A stretch of 7,635 bases of DNA from Acidimicrobiia bacterium (GTDB lineage Bacteria; Actinomycetota; Acidimicrobiia; Acidimicrobiales; Ilumatobacteraceae): contig JACCUL010000234.1 in NCBI GenBank assembly GCA_013811855.1, forward strand, positions 1 to 7,635, in the 5' to 3' direction. The position numbers and the translations under genes are program-made. Within the stretch, counting starts at the first letter, position 1, and every line of letters starts with the position of its first letter. Below, piece after piece: positions 1 through 6,742 of the stretch. Below the pieces are notes generated by a model. That model saw nothing but the letters and a program-made list of their open reading frames with translations. It did not search any database and was not told where the DNA came from.

Positions 1-1
1 G

Positions 2-382
2 TCCTGCCCCGTCGACGGCCCGTCGGCCTACACGGACACCTATGGCGCGCCGCGCTCGGGCGGCCGGACCCACCAGGGGGTCGACATGCTGGCGCCGACC
101 GGCACGCCGCTCGTCGCCGTGGTGTCGGGCCGCGTGGCGTTCAGCCAGAACTCGCTCGGCGGCAACGCCGTGTGGCTGTACGGCTCGGACGGCAACAGCT
201 ACTACTACGCCCACCTCAGTGCGTTCGAGGGCTCCAGCCGGTCGGTGTCGCAGGGCGAGCGGGTCGGCTACATCGGTGACACCGGCAACGCCTCAGGCAC
301 GCCGCACCTGCACTTCGAGGTGCACCCCGGCGGCGGCGCCGCTGTCAACCCGACGCCGTACGTGCGCAACGCCGGCTGCTGA
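2..382 (+). CDS. M23-family zinc metallopeptidase (peptidoglycan endopeptidase), C-terminal part
   Basis: The gene is cut at the window start; 126 residues and a TGA stop are visible. The visible part is a LytM/M23 catalytic domain. It opens with a short segment SCPVDGPSAYTDTYGAPRSG, followed by the HxxxD zinc motif THQGVD (visible H24 and D28). A further His lies in YYYAHLS (H71). The HxH motif PHLHFEV gives H102 as a likely catalytic base and H104 as the third zinc ligand. Members of this family cut peptide cross-links in peptidoglycan and usually act outside the membrane. The N-terminal part, where a signal peptide, coiled coil or LysM domain would lie, is not visible, so export and substrate are inferred. 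The domain ends almost at the stop with no C-terminal extension. A MurJ-like flippase follows 72 bp downstream on the same strand, so the context is cell-wall related. All expected metal ligands are present, so it is probably active. Confidence 0.93.
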   Translation, partial: SCPVDGPSAYTDTYGAPRSGGRTHQGVDMLAPTGTPLVAVVSGRVAFSQNSLGGNAVWLYGSDGNSYYYAHLSAFEGSSRSVSQGERVGYIGDTGNASGTPHLHFEVHPGGGAAVNPTPYVRNAGC

Positions 383-388
383 GCCGCG

Positions 389-405
389 GTCAACCTCCGT
401 CAACC
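389..405. promoter_or_regulatory. Tandem GTCAACC direct repeat upstream of murJ
   Basis: GTCAACC occurs at 389-395 and again at 399-405, a spacing of 10 bp or about one helical turn. It lies in the gap between the M23 gene and murJ, about 50-65 bp upstream of the proposed murJ transcription start. Same-face half-sites would suit a regulator, but two 7-mers can coincide by chance. No regulator is identified. Confidence 0.2.
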
Positions 406-407
406 GA

Positions 408-423
408 CCGGGAGCACTCCCGG
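408..423. repeat. Perfect inverted repeat between the M23 gene and murJ
   Basis: CCGGGAG (408-414) and CTCCCGG (417-423) are perfect inverted copies around CA. As RNA they would form at least six GC-rich pairs with a GCAC tetraloop. The repeat begins 26 bp after the M23 stop and ends 31 bp before the murJ start. No T-run follows, so it is not a classical intrinsic terminator. It could be a U-less terminator or 3'-end hairpin for the M23 mRNA, or an operator overlapping the -35 area of the proposed murJ promoter. Confidence 0.45.
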
Positions 424-442
424 CCCGGCGGAGGCGCCCCAC

Positions 443-448
443 TACCGT
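443..448 (+). promoter_or_regulatory. Putative -10 element for leaderless murJ mRNA
   Basis: The hexamer TACCGT matches the actinobacterial -10 pattern TANNNT and ends 6 nt before the murJ ATG. That would place the transcription start at or next to the A of ATG. No Shine-Dalgarno sequence sits at the usual distance; the nearest purine run, GGAGG at 430-434, is about 20 nt away. No clear -35 is visible. The same hexamer precedes mshD at almost the same spacing. Confidence 0.45.
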
Positions 449-454
449 GGTCCG

Positions 455-2014
455 ATGTTCGGGCAACGCGGCGGTGTTGCCGGCGCGGCGGCGTTGCTGA
501 CCACGCTCGCCGCCGTGAGCGCAGTCATGGGCCTTGCTCGCGATGTCGTCACCGCGGGAGTGTTCGGGGCGGGGCCCGACCTCGACGCCTTTCTGGTGGG
601 CCAAGGGCTGATGAACGTGCTGTTGGGAGTGGTCGCGGGCGCGATGACCAAGGCCAGCGTGCCGGTGGTCTCTCGAAAGGTCGCGGAGGGAACCGTGGCG
701 GCCGCCCATCACAGCGCGATGGTCGTGTTGAGCGTGACCACGCTGGCGATGGCCGTCGGATCGATCGTCATGTGGTTGTCGGCGGGATCAGTCGTCGCCG
801 CGCTGGCGCCCGGTTTCGGGGCCGAGCAGGAGCAGTTGGCCCGGCTGCTCACCCGCATCTTGCTGTTGGCCACCGTCCTCATCGCCGCCACCTACCTGCT
901 GGCCGGGTTCGCCCAGGCGCACCGCCGCTTCTTCTGGTCGGGCGTACAGGGGATTCCGTTCAACGTCGTGATGATCCTCGCTGCCGCGTTGCTCGGGCCG
1001 AGGTATGGCGTGCGGGCGTTGGCGGTGGGGTTCGTCGTCGGCTCGGCGGCACGGCTGGCCGCCCAGTTGGTGCCGTTGCGGTCGATCGGATTGCGCATCG
1101 TGCCCGCCTTGGACGTGCGCGACCCTGGGTTTCGCGAGGTCAGCCGTCTGCTCCCGGCATTGCTGCTCGGCAGCGCCATCGGCAACGTCAACACCCTCGT
1201 CGACCGGGCCGTGGGCTCAGGTGCGGAAGCCGGCACCATCGCCGCGCTCACCTACGGATGGCGGACCGCGTCGCTGGCCGAACTGCTGCTCATCGCCCCG
1301 CTGGTGACGGCGCTCTACCCGTCGCTCGGCGCCGCCCGCTCACCTGCGACGTTCGCCTGGCTCGTGCAGCGCGGCACGTCGTTGGTCGTTGTCGTGCTGG
1401 CTCCGGTCGCGGCGCTGGTGATCGTGGCCAGGGAGCCGGTCGTCGCCATGGTGTTCGGGCGCGGCGACTTCGACGCCGACGACGTCGAACGGACAGCGTC
1501 GGCGGTGCTCTGGTACGCACCCGGCGTGATCGCGCTTGGATGGCGGGAGGTCGTCTCCCATGCCTTCTACGCCGTTGGCGACGCCCGTTCGCCAGTCGTC
1601 GTCGCCGTCGGCGCGATGATCCTCAACGTGGTCGGGGACCTGACCTTCGGCGTGCGGCTCGGCGTGGCCGGCCTCGCCGCCTCGACGGCCCTCTCGCTCG
1701 TGTTCGCGGCGGCCACGACGACGCTGCTCCTCGCTCGCCGGCACCGGAACGTCACCGTTCGGCCCGTCGTCGCAACCCTGCTCCGAACCAGCGTCGCCGC
1801 GACGGCGGGCGCCGCGGTGGCGTTCGGAAGCCTGCGCATCGCCGGGCTGGCCGAGGCCGTCGAAGGTGCCGGCCGCTCGGCGTTGACGCAGTCGACGGTT
1901 GCGGTGGCTGGCGTGCTGGCCGGCTACGTCACGGTCTTGAAGCTGTTGCGCGCCCCCGAACTCGTCATCATCGGAGACGCCGCCCGACGAATCACGTCGC
2001 GTCGCGATCGTTGA
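455..2014 (+). CDS. murJ: MurJ/MviN-family lipid II flippase-like membrane protein (divergent)
   Basis: The product has 519 residues, the usual MurJ length, and is almost entirely hydrophobic with roughly 14 membrane segments. MurJ of the MOP superfamily flips lipid II across the cytoplasmic membrane. Family signatures in order are GLARDVVTAGVFGAG (26-40), DAFLV (44-48), a block around R270 in YGWRTASLAELLLIAP, VFGRGDF (333-339) and FYAVGDARSPV (371-381). Against the E. coli residues known to matter, R24, D39 and R270 correspond to R29, D44 and R270 here. R18 is replaced by A23 and R52 by L57, and the usual NLLRR..AEGA stretch reads NVLLGVVAGAM. It may therefore be a MurJ that uses its cavity differently, or a paralogue moving another lipid-linked substrate. 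The ATG at 455 lacks a Shine-Dalgarno sequence but sits 6 nt after a -10-like hexamer. The M23 gene is upstream on the same strand. rlmN converges on it with a 21-nt gap and no terminator hairpin that I could find. Confidence 0.9.
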   Translation: MFGQRGGVAGAAALLTTLAAVSAVMGLARDVVTAGVFGAGPDLDAFLVGQGLMNVLLGVVAGAMTKASVPVVSRKVAEGTVAAAHHSAMVVLSVTTLAMAVGSIVMWLSAGSVVAALAPGFGAEQEQLARLLTRILLLATVLIAATYLLAGFAQAHRRFFWSGVQGIPFNVVMILAAALLGPRYGVRALAVGFVVGSAARLAAQLVPLRSIGLRIVPALDVRDPGFREVSRLLPALLLGSAIGNVNTLVDRAVGSGAEAGTIAALTYGWRTASLAELLLIAPLVTALYPSLGAARSPATFAWLVQRGTSLVVVVLAPVAALVIVAREPVVAMVFGRGDFDADDVERTASAVLWYAPGVIALGWREVVSHAFYAVGDARSPVVVAVGAMILNVVGDLTFGVRLGVAGLAASTALSLVFAAATTTLLLARRHRNVTVRPVVATLLRTSVAATAGAAVAFGSLRIAGLAEAVEGAGRSALTQSTVAVAGVLAGYVTVLKLLRAPELVIIGDAARRITSRRDR

Positions 2015-2035
2015 TCGACCGGGAACGCCAGATGC

Positions 2036-3081
<1,046 letters not shown>

Positions 3082-3085
<4 letters not shown>

Positions 3086-3975
3086 GACGCCGTGGGTGCC
3101 AGCTCGACGGTGTAGGCCCGATCGCGGCGGCGGACCGCGAAGCCGAGCGAGCGGTACAGGTGCACGGCGGCCGTGTTGGCAGGGTCGACATAAAGCATGC
3201 CGACGACCACGTCGCGCCGGGCGATGCTGTCGAGGCCGGCCAGCGTGAGCTGGCGCCCGAGGCCGCGGCCGTGGAAGTCCGGATCGACGGCGATCACGTA
3301 GATCTCGCCCTCCACGGGCCGGCGCTCGGCGTGCAGCTTGGTCCAGCAGAACCCGGCCAGCCGACCGTCGCGGTCGTGGATCCGCAATCCGTCCGGGTCG
3401 AACCACGGCTCGGCCATCCGCCGCCGCAGCGTGGCCACGGTCCAGCCGCCCTGTTCGTGATGGTCGGCGAAGGCCCGGTTGTTGACGTCCACGAGGTCGT
3501 CGTCGTCGATGCCGGGCCGGAACGATCGGGTCTCGATGGCGATCGGTGTCCCGACCGGCAACGCCCGAGCCATCTGGAGGAGGTCGCGTCCACGATGCAG
3601 GCCGGCCTCGGCCGCCGCCGTCTCGTGCAGCTGCGACGGCTCGGCCACCCACCAGTCGACGGTGCCGCCACCGTTGTCGGCAACCCCGGCCAGCAGCTCG
3701 GCGAGCAGCGCCTCGGCCAGCTCGGGCGACTCGGCGTTCGGAGCCAGGACGACGGCGGCAGCCGTGGAGCCGTTGCCACGAGAGCCTTGGGCGTAGCCGA
3801 TCAGCGCGCCGTCGTCGTGGGCCGTGACGGCGACGAAGCCCGGCCCACCACCGTCGCGCAGATCGAGCCAGAGGTGATCGGGGAGGGGCTGATGATCCTG
3901 CTGGAGGGCGACCGCCTGGAGGAGGTCGTCGACGGCGGCGAGCGCGATGGCCCCGGTCTGGCGCTCGATCCGCAC
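3082..3975 (-). CDS. mshD: Mycothiol synthase MshD (double GNAT acetyltransferase)
   Basis: The 297-residue product makes the last step of mycothiol synthesis: it acetylates Cys-GlcN-Ins from acetyl-CoA. MshD has two tandem GNAT folds. The N-terminal one (about 1-140) is degenerate; the C-terminal one (about 147-297) is active. Diagnostic stretches are VDVNNRAFADHHEQGGWT (162-179), EPWFDPDGL (189-197), GFCWTKLH (208-215) and EGEIYVIAVDP (222-232). E224 matches the conserved active-site Glu of the M. tuberculosis enzyme. The acetyl-CoA loop is HGRGLGRQLT (235-244). LYVDPANTAAVHLYRSLGF (261-279) is the typical C-terminal GNAT segment. The start is GTG at 3975, with no Shine-Dalgarno sequence but TACCGT 7 nt upstream. 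Its TGA overlaps the rlmN ATG, so the two form an operon. nth diverges from it 54 bp away. Mycothiol is the main low-molecular-weight thiol of Actinomycetota, which makes this gene the best taxonomic marker in the window. Confidence 0.94.
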
Positions 3976-3982
3976 GGGGCCG

Positions 3983-3988
3983 ACGGTA
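3983..3988 (-). promoter_or_regulatory. Putative -10 element for leaderless mshD mRNA
   Basis: Read on the minus strand the hexamer is TACCGT, identical to the murJ element, and 7 nt separate it from the mshD GTG. It sits in the 8-bp palindrome CGGTACCG (3984-3991), inside the 54-bp region shared with divergent nth. No convincing -35 is visible. Confidence 0.42.
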
Positions 3989-4014
3989 CCGCCAGCGCCG
4001 ATCGGGTCGCTCCG

Positions 4015-4020
4015 TAGGCT
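4015..4020 (+). promoter_or_regulatory. Putative -10 element for nth
   Basis: TAGGCT fits TANNNT and ends 9 nt before the nth ATG, allowing a leader of 0-3 nt. Its first three bases form an in-frame TAG, so the nth start cannot lie further upstream. No Shine-Dalgarno sequence exists between this box and the ATG, which supports leaderless or near-leaderless initiation. The spacing is slightly longer than for the other genes here. Confidence 0.35.
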
Positions 4021-4029
4021 CGCGCCGAC

Positions 4030-4674
4030 ATGGGGAGACCGCGCTCACGCAAGGGCAGAGCCCGCGAGGTGGGGCGTCGGCTGGCCGAGACGTACCCCGC
4101 GGCCGTCTGCGAGCTCGACCATCGCAGCCCCTTCGAGCTGCTCGCGGCGACGATCCTGTCGGCCCAGACCACCGACGCCCGGGTGAACCTGGTGACCCCC
4201 GTGCTGTTCTCCCGCTATCCCACACCCGCCGCCTTGGCCGCCGCCGACCCGACTGCGGTGGAGGGGGTCATCAGGTCGACCGGCTTCTACCAGAACAAGA
4301 CGCGCAGCCTGCTCGGCATGGCGACCGCCGTGGTCGAGCGGTTCGGGGGCGAGGTGCCGACCCGGTTGGAGGACCTCGTCACGCTGCCCGGCGTCGGCCG
4401 CAAGACCGGCAACGTCGTGCGCAGTGTGGCCTTCGGTCTCCCCGGGCTGCCCGTCGACACCCACGTGATCCGGCTGTCGCACCGCCTCGATCTGACCGAT
4501 CATGACGACCCCGCGAAGATCGAGTTGGAGCTGAACTCGTACCTCCGGGCAGGGGATCGGGGCGACTTCAGCCTGCGGATGATCATGCACGGGCGGCGGG
4601 TCTGTCTCGCCAGGACACCGGCCTGCGAAAGGTGCGCCTTGGAGGACATTTGCCCCTCCAGCAGGTTGCGTTGA
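4030..4674 (+). CDS. nth: Endonuclease III (DNA glycosylase/AP lyase)
   Basis: The 214-residue product is close to the usual Nth length. Nth removes oxidised pyrimidines and nicks the abasic site in base-excision repair. The N-terminal helices carry CELDHRSPFELLAATILSAQ, with Q46 at the family's LSAQTTD motif. The helix-hairpin-helix is LPGVGRKTG (119-127), containing the catalytic lysine K125. The catalytic aspartate is D143 in PVDTHV. The C-terminal 4Fe-4S motif C-x6-C-x2-C-x5-C is intact at C192, C199, C202 and C208. ATG at 4030 is the only start available, because an in-frame TAG lies at 4015-4017 and only ATG falls between. It is divergent from mshD, which suggests a shared oxidative-damage context. 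The stop overlaps a TTGACG sequence that may belong to a promoter for the RNA candidate downstream. The hairpin with T-run ending at 4806 could also end the nth message. Confidence 0.97.
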   Translation: MGRPRSRKGRAREVGRRLAETYPAAVCELDHRSPFELLAATILSAQTTDARVNLVTPVLFSRYPTPAALAAADPTAVEGVIRSTGFYQNKTRSLLGMATAVVERFGGEVPTRLEDLVTLPGVGRKTGNVVRSVAFGLPGLPVDTHVIRLSHRLDLTDHDDPAKIELELNSYLRAGDRGDFSLRMIMHGRRVCLARTPACERCALEDICPSSRLR

Positions 4675-4696
4675 CGACCGACCTTCGTGCTATATT
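4671..4696 (+). promoter_or_regulatory. Putative promoter with extended -10 for the downstream small RNA
   Basis: TGCTATATT (4688-4696) is an extended -10 box, TGN followed by the near-consensus TATATT, and it stands out sharply in this GC-rich DNA. TTGACG (4671-4676) is a good -35 hexamer, but the spacer is only 14 bp. TTGCGT (4666-4671) would give 19 bp. The short spacer is a weakness that the extended -10 might offset. Transcription would start near 4702-4703, a few bases before the first hairpin. Confidence 0.5.
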
Positions 4697-4702
4697 CGCT
4701 TC

Positions 4703-4806
4703 CACCAACCAGGTTCCCGCCACCTGGTTTGCAGCGACAGCCGGGATCCGCCGCCTGGCGTCGCCCGAGCGACGGCCCCTCCCACCAGGGGCCGTCGCCG
4801 CTTTTT
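4703..4806 (+). ncRNA. Candidate small RNA of about 104 nt with three C-rich-loop hairpins
   Basis: No protein gene covers 4675-4828. The region instead reads promoter, three hairpins, T-run. Hairpin 1 pairs AACCAGGT (4707-4714) with ACCTGGTT (4722-4729) around the loop UCCCGCC. Hairpin 2 pairs GCGAC-A-GCCGGG (4734-4745) with CCUGGCGUCGC (4754-4764), with one bulged A and one G-U pair, around AUCCGCCG. Hairpin 3 is a 12-bp perfect stem (4769-4780 with 4787-4798) with the loop CCCACC, then UUUUU. The 5' tail and every loop contain a variant of UCC(C)RCC. C-rich unpaired loops are how several bacterial sRNAs, including actinobacterial 6C RNA, contact G-rich ribosome-binding sites. I see no run of six C, so I do not call it 6C. 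The 5' end is inferred from the -10 box. It might instead be the structured 3' UTR of nth. It is not a leader of hisC, because an opposing gene lies between. Confidence 0.5.
4769..4806 (+). terminator. Rho-independent terminator
   Basis: GCGACGGCCCCT (4769-4780) and AGGGGCCGTCGC (4787-4798) form a perfect 12-bp stem with the 6-nt loop CCCACC. Three bases later comes TTTTT (4802-4806). The T-run is on the plus strand only, so it ends nth and/or the small-RNA transcript. It also insulates them from the opposing small gene that ends at 4829. The lower half of its 5' arm can alternatively pair with 4759-4764. Confidence 0.8.
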
Positions 4807-4828
4807 CGGGCCAGTGCTGATTGGCGAG

Positions 4829-5032
4829 TCAGCTCGTGGCCAGTCGGCGGGCCCGCTCGAGCGCCCGTCCGGCCGAGCTGAGCGCCCGTTCGGCCTCGAT
4901 GATCGCCGTCACCAGATCCTCGCGCTCGTCGGTGGTGAGCGGTCGCAGCAGAGCGCTCACCCGGCGGCGGTAGCTGTCGACGATCTCGGCGGCGCCGCCG
5001 AGCTCGGCGGCGATCGAGGTCAGTGATCCCAT
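4829..5032 (-). CDS. Small helical protein of unknown function
   Basis: The 67-residue product starts at ATG 5032. I do not recognise a family. The coding signal is good: nearly all codons end in G or C, and the composition is protein-like. Two long helices are likely, about residues 3-30 and 36-65, joined by a short RPLTTDER turn. The second helix is rich in Ala, Glu and Arg in an amphipathic pattern. There is no signal peptide, membrane segment or cysteine. A TTG at 5068 would add 12 residues (MWKLLAGGDPWP) and put the start one base from hisC. I prefer the ATG because it leaves a 37-bp divergent promoter region, but the TTG form is possible. The added GDP..., with the helices after it, loosely recalls small helical-hairpin proteins of the WXG100 type; there is no WXG turn, so this is only a hint. 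It diverges from hisC and converges on the RNA candidate. Confidence 0.65.
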   Translation of the reverse strand: MGSLTSIAAELGGAAEIVDSYRRRVSALLRPLTTDEREDLVTAIIEAERALSSAGRALERARRLATS

Positions 5033-5056
5033 CGGCCAAGGATCGCCGCCCGCCAG

Positions 5057-5062
5057 TAGCTT
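5057..5062 (+). promoter_or_regulatory. Putative -10 element for leaderless hisC mRNA
   Basis: TAGCTT fits TANNNT and ends 7 nt before the hisC GTG. No Shine-Dalgarno sequence lies between. No clear -35 is seen. The 37 bp upstream of the operon contain no room for a his leader peptide, T-box or attenuator, so histidine control, if any, would act at the promoter. Confidence 0.42.
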
Positions 5063-5069
5063 CCACAAC

Positions 5070-6155
5070 GTGTCGCGCCTGACGAGTCCGCCCGCGGTGC
5101 GTGACGACCTGCGGGCCCTCGAGGGCTACCACTCGGTCCAGGTGGCGGCCGACGTCCGGCTGAACACCAACGAGTCACCGTTTCCGCCGCCTGCGGGGTG
5201 GCGCGAGGAGCTGGCCACGGCGTTGCACGACGTCGCGTGGCACCGCTACCCCGACCGCCAGGCCACCGCGCTGCGGGCGGCCATCGCCGCGTGGCACGGC
5301 GTCCCCGGTGAGCGGGTCTTCGCCGCCAACGGATCCAACGAGGTGTTGCAGTCGCTCCTTCTCGCCTACGCCGGCCTGGGCCGGCGGGTGCTGACGTTCG
5401 AGCCGTCGTACCAGATGCATGCCCAGATCGCCCGGGTCACCGGCGCCGCGGTCGTCGCCGGGGAGCGGCGGGCCGACTTCACGCTCGATCCGGCCGACGC
5501 GGTCGCCCTGGTCGGCGAGGCGCGACCGGCGATCACGTTCCTCTGCTCGCCCAACAACCCGACCGGCATCGTCGAGCCGCCCGAGACGGTGAACGCCCTG
5601 CTCGATGCGGTCCCCGGCCTGCTGGTGATCGACGAGGCGTACGCTCAGTTCGCCGGGTGGAGCGCGCTCGATCTCGTGGCCGACGACCGGCCGCTCGTCG
5701 TGGTGCGGACGTTCTCGAAGACGTGGAGCATGGCCGCCGCCCGGCTCGGCTACTGCGTGGCGCCGGCCTGGGCCGTCGAGGCGCTGGAGCTCGTCGCCCT
5801 GCCGTACCACCTCGACGCGGCCACGCAGATCGCCGGCCGCCTGGCGCTGGACCACGTGGACGCGATGGACGCCCGCGTCGGCCAGATCGTGGCCGGGCGG
5901 GAGCGCATCGCCGCCGGCCTGGCCGCAGTGGACGTCGACGTCGTGCCGAGCGGCGCCAACTTTGTGCTCTTCCGGCCTCGGCGGGCCGGCGGGCGGGCGG
6001 TCTGGCAGGCCCTCGTCGACCGCGGCGTGCTGGTGCGCGACTGCTCGTCGTGGCCGCGCCTCGACGACTGCCTGCGCGTCACCGTCGGGACGCCCGAGGA
6101 GAACGAGCGGTTCCTGGCCGCGCTCGGCGAGGCGCTGGCGGAGGTGACCTCATGA
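5070..6155 (+). CDS. hisC: Histidinol-phosphate aminotransferase
   Basis: The 361-residue product is a fold-type I PLP aminotransferase of normal HisC length. HisC converts imidazole-acetol phosphate plus glutamate to histidinol phosphate. The N-terminal LRALEGYHSVQVAADVRLNTNESPFPPP region (14-41) is typical of HisC. Further marks are ANGSNEVL (86-93), SPNNPTG (160-166), the PLP-pyridine aspartate D188 in IDEAYAQF, the Schiff-base lysine K217 in RTFSKTWSMA, R224 in ARLGY, and the carboxylate-binding R336 in LRVTVGTPEEN. The start is GTG 5070. The frame stays open further upstream but I found no better start there, and this one lies 7 nt after a -10-like box. The stop overlaps the hisB ATG. 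It is the first gene of the operon; hisD, which often precedes hisC in Actinomycetota, is absent, and a small opposing gene lies there instead. Related aminotransferases can act on aromatic amino acids, but the his context settles the role. Confidence 0.96.
   Translation: MSRLTSPPAVRDDLRALEGYHSVQVAADVRLNTNESPFPPPAGWREELATALHDVAWHRYPDRQATALRAAIAAWHGVPGERVFAANGSNEVLQSLLLAYAGLGRRVLTFEPSYQMHAQIARVTGAAVVAGERRADFTLDPADAVALVGEARPAITFLCSPNNPTGIVEPPETVNALLDAVPGLLVIDEAYAQFAGWSALDLVADDRPLVVVRTFSKTWSMAAARLGYCVAPAWAVEALELVALPYHLDAATQIAGRLALDHVDAMDARVGQIVAGRERIAAGLAAVDVDVVPSGANFVLFRPRRAGGRAVWQALVDRGVLVRDCSSWPRLDDCLRVTVGTPEENERFLAALGEALAEVTS
6140..6147 (+). promoter_or_regulatory. Strong Shine-Dalgarno sequence of hisB
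   Basis: GGAGGTGA matches the full complement of the usual 16S rRNA 3' end (UCACCUCC), and GGAGG lies 7 nt before the hisB ATG at 6152. It is inside the hisC coding end. It contrasts with the first genes of the transcription units here, which lack any such site. Confidence 0.8.
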
Positions 6156-6742
6156 GGACCGCCACCCGCAGCCGCACGACCGGCGAGACGTCGGTCGAGG
6201 TGGTGATCGACCTCGACGGGTCCGGCACCACGTCGTGCTCGACGGGCATCCCGTTCTACGACCACATGCTCGACCAGCTCGGGCGCCACGGCGGGTTCGA
6301 CCTGCGGGTGGCGGCGACGGGCGACCTGCACATCGACACCCACCACACGGTCGAAGACGTCGCCATCACGCTCGGCGAGGCGTTCCGAGAGGCGGTCGGC
6401 GACAAGGCCGGCATCCGCCGGTTCGCCAGCGGCGTGTACCCGCTCGACGAGGCCCTGGTCGAGGTGGCCCTCGACATCTCCGGACGCCCGTTCGTGGCCT
6501 GGGACGTGGCGATGCCGGAGTCGCTGCCGCTCGGCACACCGGCGTTCGACCCGCAGTTGACCGAGCACGCCGTGTCGTCGTTCGCCACCGCCGCCGGGCT
6601 GACCCTGCACGTCACCGGTCGGGCCGGGCGCAACGTCCACCACGTCATCGAGGCCACGTTCAAGGGCCTCGCGCGCTGCCTGCGCGACGCCGTGCGCATC
6701 GATGGACGCGGCGGGGTGCCGTCGACGAAGGGCGTGCTGTGA
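6152..6742 (+). CDS. hisB: Imidazoleglycerol-phosphate dehydratase
   Basis: The 196-residue product is the monofunctional IGP dehydratase, without the histidinol-phosphatase domain fused to it in enterobacteria. It dehydrates IGP to imidazole-acetol phosphate, the substrate of HisC. The manganese-binding and catalytic motifs are all visible: STGIPFYDHMLDQLGRHG (30-47, with H38 and H46), DTHHTVED (62-69, with H64, H65 and E68), and RNVHHVIEATFKGLA (160-174, with H163, H164 and E167). The C-terminal tail PSTKGVL is diagnostic. The start is ATG 6152, within an ATGA overlap with hisC and after a near-perfect Shine-Dalgarno sequence. The stop overlaps the GTG of hisH. Confidence 0.97.
   Translation: MRTATRSRTTGETSVEVVIDLDGSGTTSCSTGIPFYDHMLDQLGRHGGFDLRVAATGDLHIDTHHTVEDVAITLGEAFREAVGDKAGIRRFASGVYPLDEALVEVALDISGRPFVAWDVAMPESLPLGTPAFDPQLTEHAVSSFATAAGLTLHVTGRAGRNVHHVIEATFKGLARCLRDAVRIDGRGGVPSTKGVL

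Noticed and set aside
2005..2017. CGATC-GTT-GATCG hairpin at the murJ stop as a terminator
   Set aside because: The stem has only 5 pairs, there is no T-run, and it overlaps the last codons. It is too weak to call.
3086..4225. Minus-strand open frame continuous with rlmN, making an apparent 729-residue protein
   Set aside because: The extension lies over mshD in another frame, is Arg/Pro/Gly-rich with no family motifs, and runs into the nth start. It is open only because stops are rare in GC-rich DNA.
4703..4806. Identification as 6C RNA, SRP 4.5S RNA or a T-box/his leader
   Set aside because: There is no run of six C in the loops, no GGAA-type SRP tetraloop domain, and the next same-strand gene (hisC) is beyond the terminator and an opposing gene.
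4632..5026. Short plus-strand open frames across the nth-hisC gap (4632-4820, 4687-4881, 4814-5026)
   Set aside because: They cross the hairpins and terminator or lie opposite the small minus-strand gene, and they lack a protein-like composition or a credible start signal.
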